Shown here one piece after another: positions 46,149 to 58,744 of a stretch of DNA of 64,000 nt; the first letter of the stretch is position 1, and each line of letters begins with the position of its first letter. Source of the stretch: Bromus sterilis (taxonomy: Eukaryota; Streptophyta; Magnoliopsida; Poales; Poaceae); assembly GCA_950022295.1 (NCBI GenBank), contig OX465597.1:62235016-62299015 (forward strand), given 5' to 3'. A model generated the notes under the pieces. That model did no database searches. It was not told the DNA's origin and saw nothing but the letters and a program-made list of their open reading frames with translations. The position numbers and the translations under genes are program-made.

Positions 46149-49100
46149 TGTCGGGACCTGGGGTTAGCGTATGTAATTTCAGTCACGATACAATCACATG
46201 GAGAGCCGAGAACCGTACCCACTTGTCTAAGCAGACAAGGCCAAGCACAGAACGTTCTCGATAAGCATCGAACGTGAGGGGCATCCCATTCAGGCCGGAT
46301 GATCAACTGAGATGGGTCCTCAACGTCCGCTCACAAGTCTAAATGCTTATGGGTGGTGAATCCCATATTCATAGACAAGTCGCCTCAACCATGTTATCGA
46401 TTGAATCCTAACTCTTACATAGACTTACTCCAGCCCGATCACTTAGTCGGGGTCTAGGACGGGCTCGATCATACAACAAAGTGTGCACGTGACAGAGTCA
46501 CGAGCAATCGCATCGCGATGCCCCAGGTTGCGCACATCTAAGGGTCACTTGGTGTATAAAAGACCGACAGTCAGATCACAACTAAGGTCTCGAAAACCCA
46601 TACTAAGACATGCATGTTATAATCATACACGCAGCACACATGTCTAGTATGAACAGCAGGTATCATCACATAACTCTACAAAGTACTCTTTATTGACTTA
46701 CACATAGACCATACAAAGATCACATGCCTTTGATCAACATTACATCATACAACGGAAGAAAATTAGGTCTGAGTACAGATAAGTTTAACAAATGGCTTAG
46801 AGAAGCCTTGTAAACAAACATGTCCTTCCACGAGGGACCAGACTGTTGTTTGGGACTATGCTAACTTAGTCAACGTCGAGCTTCAGGTCGGTGACTCCAT
46901 CGGGGTCCAGGTTCTCATCTAAAACATAGAATAAGCAAACGTGAGTACAAAGTCGTACTCAGCAAGACTTACATCAGAACTACACTACTCATGCTCAAGT
47001 ATCAAGGTAAAGGAGGTGGGGTTTCAACATGCAGAAGTGCCAGCTTTGACTTGGCTAGTCCTAAACTACGAGTCCATTACCAAGTCTCCAACCAATACAC
47101 CACTATGGTTACTTCCTCGACTTCCCCACGAGGAGCACACCATAGCACTCACGCTTATCTTGCGAGTTTTATAAGTATCCATTCAAGTTGTCTAATAATC
47201 AGGTACAGGTTCCAAGTAGTCCTTAACCGCGGACGCGGCTATTCGAATAGTTTTGTTAACCTTGCAAGGGTGTAAGCTACACACACATGACCATCGGTTA
47301 CCGCATTTTGCTCGCCACCGTTCAAGAGGTGACAGCGTGGATGTTCACCACGACACTTCGCTCACAACCGGTCTATTCCAGGAGTCGACTATCTGAGTTG
47401 CCTCCGCTCGAGAGCCCGGCCGGATCAACGAAACGGACTCAAACAATGTAAGTGACCGAGACGCCACCTTTGGCAGATGGTTTTCCTACCTCACAGGTGC
47501 ACCCACATATCTATATGATGCAACCATTCCTTCATTCTTTTTCTATGCGGATGCCAAATGGAAAGCCCGAACTAATGTGACTCCTGGACGTCGACACAGA
47601 TCAAGGTACTAGGCCGAGAGGGGTCAGTGAGCCCAATGTGTGGTTGTACTCTTTGTCTTGGATTACCATACAAGAACTCGGTGCTTAAGGCGGTCTTCAA
47701 TGAGACAACCCACTGTGTACTCCTACACAGCCTCTCATCGTTCACCTTGTATTAGGGTGGATTCACCAACACAGTTTCACTTTCATCAACACCATGTTCA
47801 CTATCATCCCGACTCACATAAAAAGCAACCTCATCGTACCACTAAGCATGCAATAATCAGTAACAGTTGCAGGGGCCACATGATATCAATCAACTCCTAT
47901 GTCATCTAGGATTGTGGTTTGCTTACTACTGTGACAAGATGATAGGTCATGCATCGGATATGGGTTCAACTATGCGGTAGAATCGATACAAGATGATCTC
48001 CTAAACATGCATAAGCGAGACTGAGAGGGAAGTGGGATTTTATAGACATGATCAATGGGGTTTGCTTGCCTTGCTGACGAGGTTCACACACGGTGTCTTC
48101 AACGAAGGGGGTGGCCTCCGGTTCCAGTTGCACGTCTATCGAGCAAACAAAGCAATCAAGGAATAAATATAATTATGATGCTCAAGCACATGAAAAGTTG
48201 TGAAAACATAATGTACATGGTATTGATGTGTTGACAATTCCATTTAATTCAAGTGTATTGCAAAAGAATTGCAAATTCAAACTTCAAATTTGAATTCAAA
48301 TTAAGCCATATGCACATTTGCTACTGTTGCCCCATTTTAAAATGGTCAAACATGAAAACAAATTGCATATTTTTAATCCTTGCATTTTTCTGATAATTTT
48401 TTATATATTATATGTTTAATTTGGAGTTAATATGAATTTTCTACGAATTATTGAAGTTTTGGGTATTTTTTGGAATTTCTGTAATTTCTCTAGAATTCTT
48501 TTAATTCAGAAAAAGATTTACTGCGTCATGCTGACATCAGCATGACATGGGGGGGCTTCTGGCCAGTGGGGCCCTCTTGTCATTCTAAGTGGGGGTTAAC
48601 CCCTGTTAATTAAAATTTAACTTAGCTTAGGGGGGGCAGGGCCCACCAGTCAGTGACCCAAGGGTCAACTAACAGGGGGATTAGCCCCCTAATCTAATCG
48701 GGCCCGCCGGCGGTTAGCCGCCGGTGACCATCCCGTGCGGCGGCGCCCACTGGTGCTGGCGTCTCCGGCCATGGGAGAGCACGGGGAGACCACCAGCACG
48801 CTCCTCGTGCTCATCCGCGTCTTCTGGTGCCCATGGGGAGGCCAAGGGGCTGCCGGAACGTCGCCGGCGACGAGCTGCAGCGGCGGCCGTGGACTGGACC
48901 ATGGCAAAATACGACTCGGGCACGGATTCGAGCGGGATTTTGAGGGGAAATGAGCGCAAGCTCACCCTGGGTGCAGAGACGGGCTCGAGGAAGCCGGAGG
49001 ATGCGAGGCAACGGCGTAATTCCGGCAATGGCGCACGGCGGCCGTGGGGAAGAACTCGAAGCTGACGGCTCTTCCAAAGGCTTCTGGCCTCGATTTGTTG

Positions 49101-49917
49101 CGCAGCTTGATGAAGTCGTCTACTGCGGACCTTCTGGACAGCACAGTTCGCCGGGAAATGCTCGATGGCCACGCGCTGCACGGTGACGTGCTCCGGCTGG
49201 GCTTCGGGCGGCGCTGGATTCACTGGGGAGAAAGACAGACAGGAAGTCAGAGGAGGGGGAAAGGGTGCGGGGGTCGTGGGCAGCTCCGTGGCGCGCTTAG
49301 AGGCCAGGGGGAGGGCTGGAAGCCGCTGGGCGTCGCGGTGGTGTCGCCGGCTCCCTCCCAGCTTGCCACCGAGCTGGTTGAGGAAGACGACAAGGGTCGC
49401 CGTGGGCTTGGGCTGGCCTCGGTTAGTTGGGCCCGAGGCCCAGGTAAGTGGGCTCACTTCTGTTTTCCCTTTTCTGCTGTAATTGTTTCTGTTTTTCTTT
49501 CTGTAATTTGTTTTGGCTTCCTATTAAAAATAGCAAAGCATTTTTAAAAATCCCCAAAACTTTTATGTGGGCTTAGGGTTCAAGCCACTAGCCACTCACA
49601 AGTTTTAGTGACTTTTGAAATTCAAATAATTTGAATTTAAATTCAAATTGAAGTTTAATTTAATTTCCAAGCCCTGTTTGGAATATTTGAAAAATCTTGG
49701 TGCATGCAGTGGGACTCACTTCACTTTATATGTGATCATGCATATTTATAAGACTTTTCAAAAATACCAGAGGAATTTTTGGAAGAAAATTTTGTCTGGC
49801 CATTTAATTAAATTCTTTAGGGCTTTTATTTTCCCCAATTTTGAATTTCCTTTGAAATTTCCTCATGATGCAAAGGGCACTCAAATCCTAGCACTTACCC
49901 TAGTTGGGGCTCTGACA
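46149..49917 (-). repeat. C 3' LTR
   Basis: TGTCGGGACC to GGGCTCTGACA. It contains the CTATTCGAATAG palindrome (47239-47250) and a GC-rich part (48690-49440) with open frames on both strands that are not supported as genes. It lacks 31 bases present in the 5' LTR at 55774-55804. Confidence 0.94.
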
Positions 49918-49931
49918 ACTCGCCCCCACTC
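49918..49931 (-). other. C polypurine tract
   Basis: Minus-strand GAGTGGGGGCGAGT directly before the 3' LTR start. Confidence 0.85.
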
Positions 49932-51259
49932 AAAAGAATCTCGTCCCGAGATTCAGAAGTCGTCGGGAGGAAGGAGGGGTTCTCGGAACAGAGGCGGTCT
50001 TCTCTTTCCCACGTAGCTTCTTACTCGGAGTGATGTGATCATTGAACTTTAAGGAACTTGATCTTCTGACGACGAGTGACACGCTCTGTTGAATCAAGAA
50101 TACGAACAGGGTACTCTCGATAAGAAAGGTCATCTTGGAGATCAAGCGTTTCATGGTCGACTTCGCGGATGGGGTCCTTGAAGCAACGCCTGAGTTGTGA
50201 CACATGGAATACATCATGTACTCGGGAAAGGTGCGGAGGTAGTTCAAGTTGGTAGGCAACTTCTCCACGTTTGGAGAGAATGCGGAAAGGTCCGATGTAA
50301 CGTGGGGCCAACTTGCCTTTGATACCGAATCGTTGGGTTCCCTTCAGAGGAGTAACCCGGAGGTAAGCCTTCTCATCAATATTGTAGCTCTCCTCTCTAT
50401 GATGACGATCATAGTAGCTCTTTTGACAAGACTGAGCGGCTTTCAAACGATCACGAACAATGCGAACTTGCTCTTCTGCTTCCTTGATCATATCCGGTCC
50501 AAGGTGTTGTCTTTCACCGGTTTCTGACCAGTTTAGGGGTGTTCGACATCGTCGGCCATAGAGGAATTCAAAAGGAGCCATGTTCAGACTAGATTGAAAA
50601 CTGTTGTTATAAGCAAATTTGGCAAATGGAAGAGATTTCTCCCAATTCTTTCCGAAAGAGATAACACAAGCTCTGAGCATGTCTTCCAAGATTTGATTAA
50701 CCCTTTCAACTTGACCGCTAGACTGAGGATGGAAAGCTGTACTAAAGGAGAGATGAGTTCCCATATCATTCTGAAAGCTTCCCCAAAATATAGAGGTGAA
50801 AAGGCTACCACGGTCAGAATTGATTACCAAAGGAACACCGTGAAGAGACACAATTCTAGAGACGTACAAGTCCGCTAACTGGCTAGAAGTTATAGACTCG
50901 CGAACGGGCAGGAAGTGAGCAACTTTGGAAAGTCGGTCAATGACCACGAAGATGGCATCATTTCCTTTTTGGGTTTTTGGAAAGCCGGTGATGAAGTCCA
51001 TACCGACTTTGTCCCATTTCCAATTGGGAATAGGCAAAGGTTGAAGTGTGCCAGTAGGTCTTTGGTGTTCGGCCTTAATGCGACGATAAACATCACATTC
51101 GGCAACATATCGAGCAATGTCTCTCTTCATCCTAGTCCACCAAAATCTCTGGCGTAGATCTCGGTACATTTTTGTGCTACCGGGATGAATCGAGAGGGGT
51201 GTGTCATGGGCTTCTTTGAGGATGAGTTGCCTTAGATCCCTATTCTTAGGTACTACCAA
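49932..51259 (-). pseudogene. C pol: integrase and chromodomain-like end
   Basis: The frame 50039-51259 begins near the zinc-binding part (HPGSTKMYRDLRQRFWWTRM with a following C, where CDVYRR replaces the usual CxxC), then the catalytic core DFITGFP, NSDRGSLF and the HPQSSGQVERVN glutamate, and the GPF.IL segment before LPPHLSRVHDVFHVSQL. The conserved KFLKVQ meets a TGA at 50039-50041 where TGG is expected. A TAA follows at 50021-50023, after which EATWEREDRL, the end of a chromodomain-like motif, is readable. DRG for the usual DRD/DNG and the altered CxxC suggest loss of function. Confidence 0.9.
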
Positions 51260-51349
51260 ACGATTTTCAAAGAATACCGTTCCTTTACTATCTGTGGAGA
51301 AACATTTAGCAACTCTGCTAGCAATGTTCTCCTTGATCCGGCGTACACC

Positions 51350-53152
51350 TCATGCACTCCTTTGGGCAACTATGATTTGATCCTCAAGGGTTGGTTTCGC
51401 CACCAAGGTAGAAATAAATCCACGAGGAACTATCTCAAGATTGAGCTTGCAAAATTCCTCATGAAGAAGTGGTTGATATTGTTGTAACATGAGGTTGTTA
51501 CAATACGACTTACGACTTAGTGCATCAGCCATGACATTGGCTTTTCCTGGGGTGTAAGAAATTCCTACGTCGTAATCTTTTATCAACTCTACCCTGCGTC
51601 TTTGCCTGAGATTAAGATCTGGCTGGGTGAATATGTATTTGAGGCTTTGGTGATAAGAATAGATCTCACAACGATTACCAAGGAGGTAATGTCGCCAAGT
51701 CTTCAGGGCATGAACTACGGCAGCGAGTTCAAGATCATGGGTAGGATAGTTCTCTTCATGTGGCCGCAACTGGCATGAAGCATAAGCTACCACATGTCTA
51801 TCTTGCATAAGTATGCATCCTAACCCTTGTCGTGAAGCATCACAATAGATCTCGAAATCCCTTTTGGTGTCTGGAGGTGCAAGTACGGGTGCAGAAGTCA
51901 ATCTTCTTTTTAGCTCTTGAAAGCTTTCCTCGCACTTGGGGGTCCATTGGAATTTCTTATCTTTCTTGAGGAGTTCAGTTAGAGACTTTGCAACTTTAGA
52001 AAAGTTCTCGACGAAGCGACGGCAATAGCTGGCTAGGCCAAGAAAACTCCTAACTTGCTTAACCAATTCAGGTGGAGTCCAGTCAAGGATGGCCTGAACT
52101 CTCTCGGGATTGACTGCAACACCTTTCGCAGAAATCACGTGGCCTAAGTAGGTCACTTCTGGTAGCCAAAATTCGCATTTAGAGAACTTGGCATATAGGC
52201 GATGCTCTCTAAGTTTCATCAATACCAACCTAAGATGCCCTGCGTGATCTTCTTCGTTCTTCGAGTAGATGAGAATGTCATCAAGATAAACTACAACAAA
52301 TTTATCTAGGTACTCCATGAAGATCGAATTCATTAAGAGCGAGAATGTGGAGGGGGCATTGGTTAAACCGAAGGACATGACGGTGTACTCGTAAAGACCG
52401 TAACGACTAGTGAAAGCCGTCTTGGGAATGTCCTCATTTCGGATTTTGATTTGATGATAGCCTAATCTCAAATCCATCTTGGAGAAGACAGAGGATCCAG
52501 CAAGTTGATCATAAAGATCATTGATCCTGGGCAGTGGGTACTTGTTCTTTACCGTCGCTAGATTTAGAGGGCGATAGTCTACGCACATCCTTTCTGTTCC
52601 ATCTTTCTTCGTTACGAACAGAACGGGGCAACCCCATGGCGATGAGCTAGGGCGGCTGAAGCCTTTTGCCAACGAACCATCATGTTGGGTTTTTAGCTCA
52701 GCTAACTCATGTGGGGCCATTCTATATGGGCGCCTGGAAATTCGGGCTGTGCCTGGTATAAGATCCACAATGAATTCTACACATCTGTCGGGTGGCATGC
52801 CCGGCAGTTCTTCAGAAAAGACATCCGGGGAGTCACGAACCACCGGAACATCTTCAAGGTCAGGAAGGGGAAGCACATTCAAAGTATGCATCTGGAATCT
52901 AGAGTTGGCTGATGTGTAGTCAATGGTCTGGCCTGAAGGGTGGGTGAGTTTAACTGATTTGGCTTTACAATCAAGAAAAGCATTCTGCCTTGATAACCAA
53001 TCCATTCCTAGGATGACATCAATGTCCGAAGACTTGAGGGCTATAAGTGAAGCAAGGAATACTAAACCCTCAATTGCAATTTGATTGCCATGTCTTACTC
53101 TATTAGTTTGCCACTTTGAACCAGGAGTTTGAATGATCATTGGAGAAAACAT
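51350..53152 (-). pseudogene. C pol: reverse transcriptase and RNase H
   Basis: A 600-codon frame. The protease end (DVILGMDWLSRQNAFLDC) comes first, then RT with YRMAPHELAELK, WGCPVLFVTKKDGTERMCVD, FSKMDLRLGYHQIKI, and the catalytic YLDDILIYS. RNase H follows with FEIYCDASRQGLGCILMQ, the HDLELAAVVHALKTWRHYL segment and NVMADALSRKS. It ends at a TGA at 51350-51352, probably from CGA, with integrase continuing in frame. Confidence 0.95.
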
Positions 53153-53191
53153 TTCTTCAAAAGGGAATTCATGACGAAGTGCATAACTCTC

Positions 53192-53596
53192 TCACATGAA
53201 TGAATGAGAAGCTCCAGGATCGAAAAGAACGGAGGCGGGAACATGATTGACTGGGAGTGTACCAAGAATGACGTCAGAAGCAGCAGTGGTTTCCTCAACT
53301 GAGATTTCGTTCACACAACCACTACCTATGACTACAAGCTTTGCTGGGGAAATTTTGGTGGTTGATTTCTTTGGAGGCTTAGGTCGAGAATGACGTGGTG
53401 CCATCAAGACCTGAGGGCATTGACGAAAGTAATGGCCTGGAAGACCACACTTAAAGCATACCCTGTCTGAATTGTTGGGAGTGGGATTACCCGGCTGCAC
53501 ACCATCATTCCGGGGTGGAATAATGTGCTGGGGTGGATGGAATATATTGGAGGTTGGTCTCTGCAGAAAGTTTTGAGGTATGGCTCTGGTTGGAAT
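53192..53596 (-). pseudogene. C zinc knuckle and protease start
   Basis: CFKCGLPGHYFRQC gives a CCHC zinc knuckle near 53460-53420. The protease active site lies in LFDPGASHSFM (DPGA variant of D-S/T-G). A TGA at 53192-53194 cuts it from the rest of the protease, which continues in frame. Confidence 0.88.
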
Positions 53597-54376
53597 CTAA
53601 ATTCGGCGTTTCTGAGGGGCTGAACTTGAAGAAGGAGCAAGCTCAAGAGCATGCTTGCGAGACTCTTCGAACACTTCATTGCCATGCTCAGCTCTGAAGG
53701 ATCTGTTGACTAAATCCTCAAAGGTGGAAAATTCGATGAGGTTGAGATCATGACGAAGGATGGGGCTAAGTCCCTTACGGAACCTTGCCTGCTTTCTGGC
53801 ATCGGTGGTGATCTCATCTTGGGCATAACGAGCAAGACGGTTGAACTCTCTCACATACTCATGAATGGACATCTCTCCTTGAGTCAGATTGCAGAACTCT
53901 TCCTTCTTGCGCTCCATCAACTCATCCAGAATGTGGTACCCTCGAAAGGCAACACAGAACTCCTGCCAAGTCACTACGTGACCATCTGGCTGCATAGCAA
54001 CATAGTTCTCCCACCATTGAAGAGCAGCACCTTCCAGGAAGTATACCGCGAAAATAACTCGGTCATCGGGAGCAACATGTGCAGTGTCAAGCTTACGCTC
54101 GATGGAACGGAGCCAATCATCAGCTTCAAGGGGCTCAGAAGAACATCGGAATACCGGTGGCTTGAGGAGGATGAAATCCTGAATGGTGACAACCACATTG
54201 CGCTGACGAGCGGTGTTCTTCTCAATGAGCTCCATAAGGCGTGTTTGATCACGTCGATTTTGCTCAGCTTCCATCATGATTACCACCGCAGAAGGCGGTG
54301 GTGGAGGTTCATCATCATTTCGATTCCGATCACGGTCTCGATTGCGACGAACAGCACTACGAGTTCCACCTGACAT
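53597..54376 (-). pseudogene. C gag
   Basis: The start ATG at 54374-54376 (MSGGTRSAVRRNRDRDRNR) opens a 259-codon frame. The Retrotrans_gag core is clear: VIFAVYFLEGAALQWWENY, EFCVAFRGYHILDELMERKK and EYVREFNRLARYA. A TAG at 53597-53599, probably from CAG, ends it before the zinc knuckle, which lies further on in the same frame. Confidence 0.93.
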
Positions 54377-54827
54377 CCTGTGTGATAAAAATCAACAATC
54401 AGAACAAGTTGTAGGATGGAATCAAAGACAAGAAGGACATGATGAAGATGGAAAAGATTATAATGCGAAGGCAATGACTCAAAGAAACACGGAACAATTC
54501 CGGCAGCATAACGGCTACACCGGGATGGAAAATGAAACAACCTTGAAGAGATTGAACAGAACTTCCTCAAGGAACTCAAAGACACGAAGACTCTGGACAA
54601 CCACAACTGTCCTACGGCTACAAGGAAGCAAGCAACGAGATGTTCTAGTCAAACATAGATGAGCCTAGTCCTATCATCCCGTAGAAAAGATAAGGGTGCC
54701 TCAGAACTCAGATCGATGAGGGTAAGGAGAAAAAGAAGCCTTACATTGTTCCCTTTATACCCAAGTAACTATATAACTATAGAGTGCTAGACTCGACTTC
54801 GACCAAGGGTTGAATAATCCTACAGGC

Positions 54828-54845
54828 AGTCCTGCTCTGATACCA
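54828..54845 (-). other. C primer binding site (tRNA-iMet)
   Basis: Minus-strand TGGTATCAGAGCAGGACT, the start being the classical plant initiator-Met primer complement, 4 bases inside the LTR edge. Confidence 0.9.
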
Positions 54846-54849
54846 AGTC
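54846..54849 (-). other. C spacer between LTR and primer site
   Basis: Four bases, GACT on the minus strand, between the LTR and primer site. Upstream of gag, 54377-54827 is a leader of about 450 bases without a gene. Confidence 0.6.
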
Positions 54850-57800
54850 TGTCGGGACCCGGGGTTAGCGTATGTAATTCCAGTCACGATACAATCACAT
54901 GGAGAGCCGAGAACCGTACCCACTTGTCTAAGCAGACAAGGCCAAGCACAGAACATTCTCGATAAGCATCGAACGTGAGGGGAATCCCATTCAGGTCGGA
55001 TGATCAACTGAGATGGGTCCTCAACGTCCGCTCACAAGTCTAAATGCTTATGGGTGGTGAATCCCATATTCATAGACAAGTCGCCTCAACCATGTTATCG
55101 ATTGAATCCTAACTCTTACATAGACTTACTCCAGCCCGATCACTTAGTCGGGGTCTAGGGCGGGCTCGATCATACCACAAAGTGTGCACGTGACAGAGTC
55201 ACGAGAAATCGCATCGCGATGCCCCAAGCTGCACACATCTAAGGGCCACTTGGTGTATAAAAGACCGCCAGCCAGATCACAACTAAGGTCTCAAAAACTC
55301 ATACTAAGACATGCATGTTATAATCATACACGCAGCACACATGTCTAGTATGAACAGCAGGTATCATCACATAACTCTACAAAGTACTCTTTATTGACTT
55401 ACACATAGAGCATACAAAGATCACATGTCTGTGATCAACATTACATCATACAACGGAAGCAAATTAGGTCTGAGTACAGACAAGTTTAACAAATGGCTTA
55501 GAGAAGCCTTGTAAACAAACATGCCCTTCCACGAGGGACCAGACTGCTGTCTGGGACTATGCTAACTTAGTCAACGTCGAGCTTCAGGTCGGTGACTCCA
55601 TCGGGGTCCAGGTTCTCATCTAAAACATAGAATAAGCAAACGTGAGTACAAAGTCGTACTCAGCAAGACTTACATCAGAACTACACTACTCATGCTCAAG
55701 TATCAAGGTAAAGGAGGTGGGGTTTCAACATGCAGAAGTGCCAGCTTTGACTTGGCTAGTCCTGAACTACGAGTACCAGACTTGAGGTAAGAAGCGTACA
55801 CGAGTCCATTACCAAGTCTCCAACCAATACACCACTATGGTTACTTCCTCGACTTCCCCACGAGGAGCACACCATAGCACTCACGCTTATCTTGCGAGTT
55901 TTATAAGTATCCATTCAAGTTGTCTAATAATCATGTACAGGTTCCAAGTAGTCCTTAACCGCGGACGCGGCTATTCGAATAGTTTTGTTAACCTTGCAAG
56001 GGTGTAAGCTACACACACATGACCATCGGTTACCGCCTTTTGCTCGCCACGGTTCAAGAGGTGACAGCGAGGATGTTCACCACGACACTTCGCTCACAAC
56101 CGGTCTATTCCAGGAGTCCACTATCTGAGTTGCCTCCGCTCGAGAGCCCGGCCGGATCAACGAAACGGACTCAAACAATGTAAGTGACCTAGACGCCACC
56201 TCTGGCAGATGGTTTTCCTGCCTCACAGGTGCACCCACATATCTATATGATGCAACCATTCCTTCATTCTTTTTCTATGCGGATGCCAAATGGAAAGCCC
56301 GAACTAATGTGACTCCTGGACGTCGACACGGATCAAGGTACTAGGCCGAGAGGGGTCAGTGAGCCCAATGTGTGGTTGTACTCTTTGTCTTGGATTACCA
56401 TACAAGAACTCGGTGCTTAAGGCGGTGTTCAACGAGACAACCCACTGTGTACTCCTACACAGCCTCTCATCGTTCACCTTGTATTAGGGTGGATTCACCA
56501 ACACAGTTTCACTTTCATCAACACCATGTTCACTATCATCCCGACTCACATCAAAAGCAACCTCATTGTACCACTAGGCATGCAATAAGCAGTAACAGTT
56601 GCAGGGGCCACATGATATCAATCAACTCCTATGTCATCTAGGATTGTGGTTTGCTTACTACTGTGACAAGATGATAGGTCATGCATCGGATATGGCTCCA
56701 ACTATGCGGTAGAATCGATACAAGATGATCTCCTAAACATGCATAAGAGAGACTGAGAGGGAAGTGGGATTTTATAGACATGATCAATGGGGTTTGCTTG
56801 CCTTGCTGACGAGGTTCACACACGGTGTCTTCAACGAAGGGGGTGGCCTCCGGTTCCAGTTGCACGTCTATCGAGCAAACAAAGCAATCAAGGAATAAAT
56901 ATAATTTCGATGCTCAAGCACATGATAAGTTGTGAAAACATAATGTACATGGTATTGATGTGTTGACAATTCCATTTAATTGAAGTGTATTGCAAAAGAA
57001 TTGCAAATTCAAACTTCAAATTTGAATTCAAATTAAGCCATATGCACATTTTCTACTGTTGCCCCATTTTAAAATGGTAAAACATGAAAACAAATTGCAT
57101 ATTCTTAATCCTTGCATTTTTCTGATAATTTTTTATATATTATATGTTTAATTTGGAGTTAATATGAATTTTCTATGAATTATTGATGTTTTGGGTATTT
57201 TCTGGAATTTCTGTAATTTCTCTGGAATTCTTTTAATTCAGAAAAAGATTTACTGCGTCATGCTGACATCAGCATGACGTGGGGGGGCTTCTGGCTAGTG
57301 GGGCCCTCTTGTCATTCTCAGTGGGGGTTAACCCCTGTTAATTAAAATTTCACTTAGCTTAGGGGGGGCCAGGGCCCACCAGTCAGTGACCCAAGGGTCA
57401 ACTAACAGGGGGATTATCCCCCTAATCTAATCGGGCCCGCCGGCGGTTAGCCGCCGGTGACCATCCCGTGCGGCGGCGCCAACTGGTGTCGGCGTCTCCG
57501 GCCATGGGAGAGCACGGGGAGACCACCAGCACGCTCCTCGTGCTCGTCCGCGTCTTCTGGTGCCCACGGGGAGGCCAAGGGGCTGCCGGAACGTCGCCGG
57601 CGACGAGGTGCAGCGGCGGCCGTGGACTGGACCATGGCGAAACACGACTTGGGCACGGATTCGAGCGGGATTTTGAGGGGAAATGAGCGCAAGCTCACCC
57701 TGGGTGCAGAGACGGGCTCGAGGAAGCCGGAGGATGCGAGGCGACGGCGTAATTCCGGCAATGGCGCACAGCAGCCGTGGGGAAGAACTCGAAGCTGGCC

Positions 57801-58651
57801 GCTCTTCCAAAGGCTTCTGGACTCGATTTGTTGCGCATCTTGATGAAGTCGTCTCCTGCGGACCTTATGGACAGCACAGTTCGCCGGGAAATGCTCGATG
57901 GCCACGCGCTGCACGGCGGCGTGCTCCGGCTGGGCTTCGGGCGGCACTCGATTCACGGGGGAGAGAGACAGAGAGGAAGCCAGAGGAGGGGGAAAGGGTG
58001 CGGGGGGTTGTGGGCAGCTCCGTGGCGCGCTTAGAGGCCAGGGGGAGGTCTGGAAGCCGCTGGGCGTCGCGGTGGCGTCGCCGGCTCCCTCCCAGCTCGC
58101 CACCGAGCTGGTTGAGGAAGACGACAAGGGTGGCCGTGGGCTTGGGCTGGCCTCGGTTAGTTGGGCCCGAGGCCCAGGTAAGTGGGCTCACTTCTGTTTT
58201 CCCTTTTCTGCTGTAATTTTTTCTGTTTTTCTTTCTGTAATTTGTTTTGGCTTGCTAGTAAAAATAGCAAAGCATTTTTAAAAATCCCCAAAACTTTTAT
58301 GTGGGCTTATTGTTCAAGCCACTAGCCACTCACAAGTTTTGGTGACTTTTGAAATTCAAACAATTTGAATTTAAATTCAAATTGGAGTTTAATTTAATTT
58401 CCAAGCCCTGTTTTGAATATTTGAAAATTCTTGGTGCATGCAGTGGGACCCACTTCGCTTTATATGTGATCATGCATATTTATAAGACTTTTCAAAAATA
58501 CCAGAGGAATTTTTGGAAGAAATTTTTGTCTAGCCATTTAATTAAATTCTTTAGGGCTTTTATTTTTCCCAATTTTGAATTTCCTTTGAAATTTCTTCAT
58601 GATGCAAAGGGCACTCAAATCCTAGCACTTACCCTAGTTGGGGTTCTGACA
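54850..58651 (-). repeat. C 5' LTR
   Basis: Partner of 46149-49917. By eye there are about 25 mismatches in 835 compared bases. It ends TTCTGACA at 58651, followed by the TCAAG duplication. It holds 31 extra bases at 55774-55804 and the palindrome at 55971-55982. Confidence 0.94.
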
Positions 58652-58744
58652 TCAAGACCACTAAAATCTGAAAGTAAAAACTCAAACTAAAGATAACAAG
58701 GGTTGTCTCCCTAGAGCTCTTTCTTTATAGCCATAAAGATAGGC

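Larger units (their letters stand above)
46149..58651 (-). mobile_element. C: chromovirus-like Gypsy element with 3.8-kb LTRs
   Basis: LTRs of 3769 and 3802 bp flank a 4.9-kb internal domain; total 12503 bp. It is flanked by an exact TCAAG duplication (46144-46148 and 58652-58656). On the minus strand it has a tRNA-iMet primer site, gag, zinc knuckle, protease, RT, RNase H, integrase and a short chromodomain-like end, then the polypurine tract. The whole gag-pol is one frame broken only by stop codons. The Tekay/Del type is suggested by gene order, primer and the long LTRs (inference). Confidence 0.94.

Noticed and set aside
48714..49457. Open frame of 247 codons in C's 3' LTR, with a 226-codon relative at 57447-58127
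   Set aside because: GC-rich Arg/Pro/Ser sequence with long frames on both strands, and the two LTR copies differ by frame-changing indels. Base composition explains it; no domain seen.
54828..54845. tRNA gene fragment
   Set aside because: The match to initiator Met tRNA is only the 3' end complement used as primer site; no cloverleaf is present.
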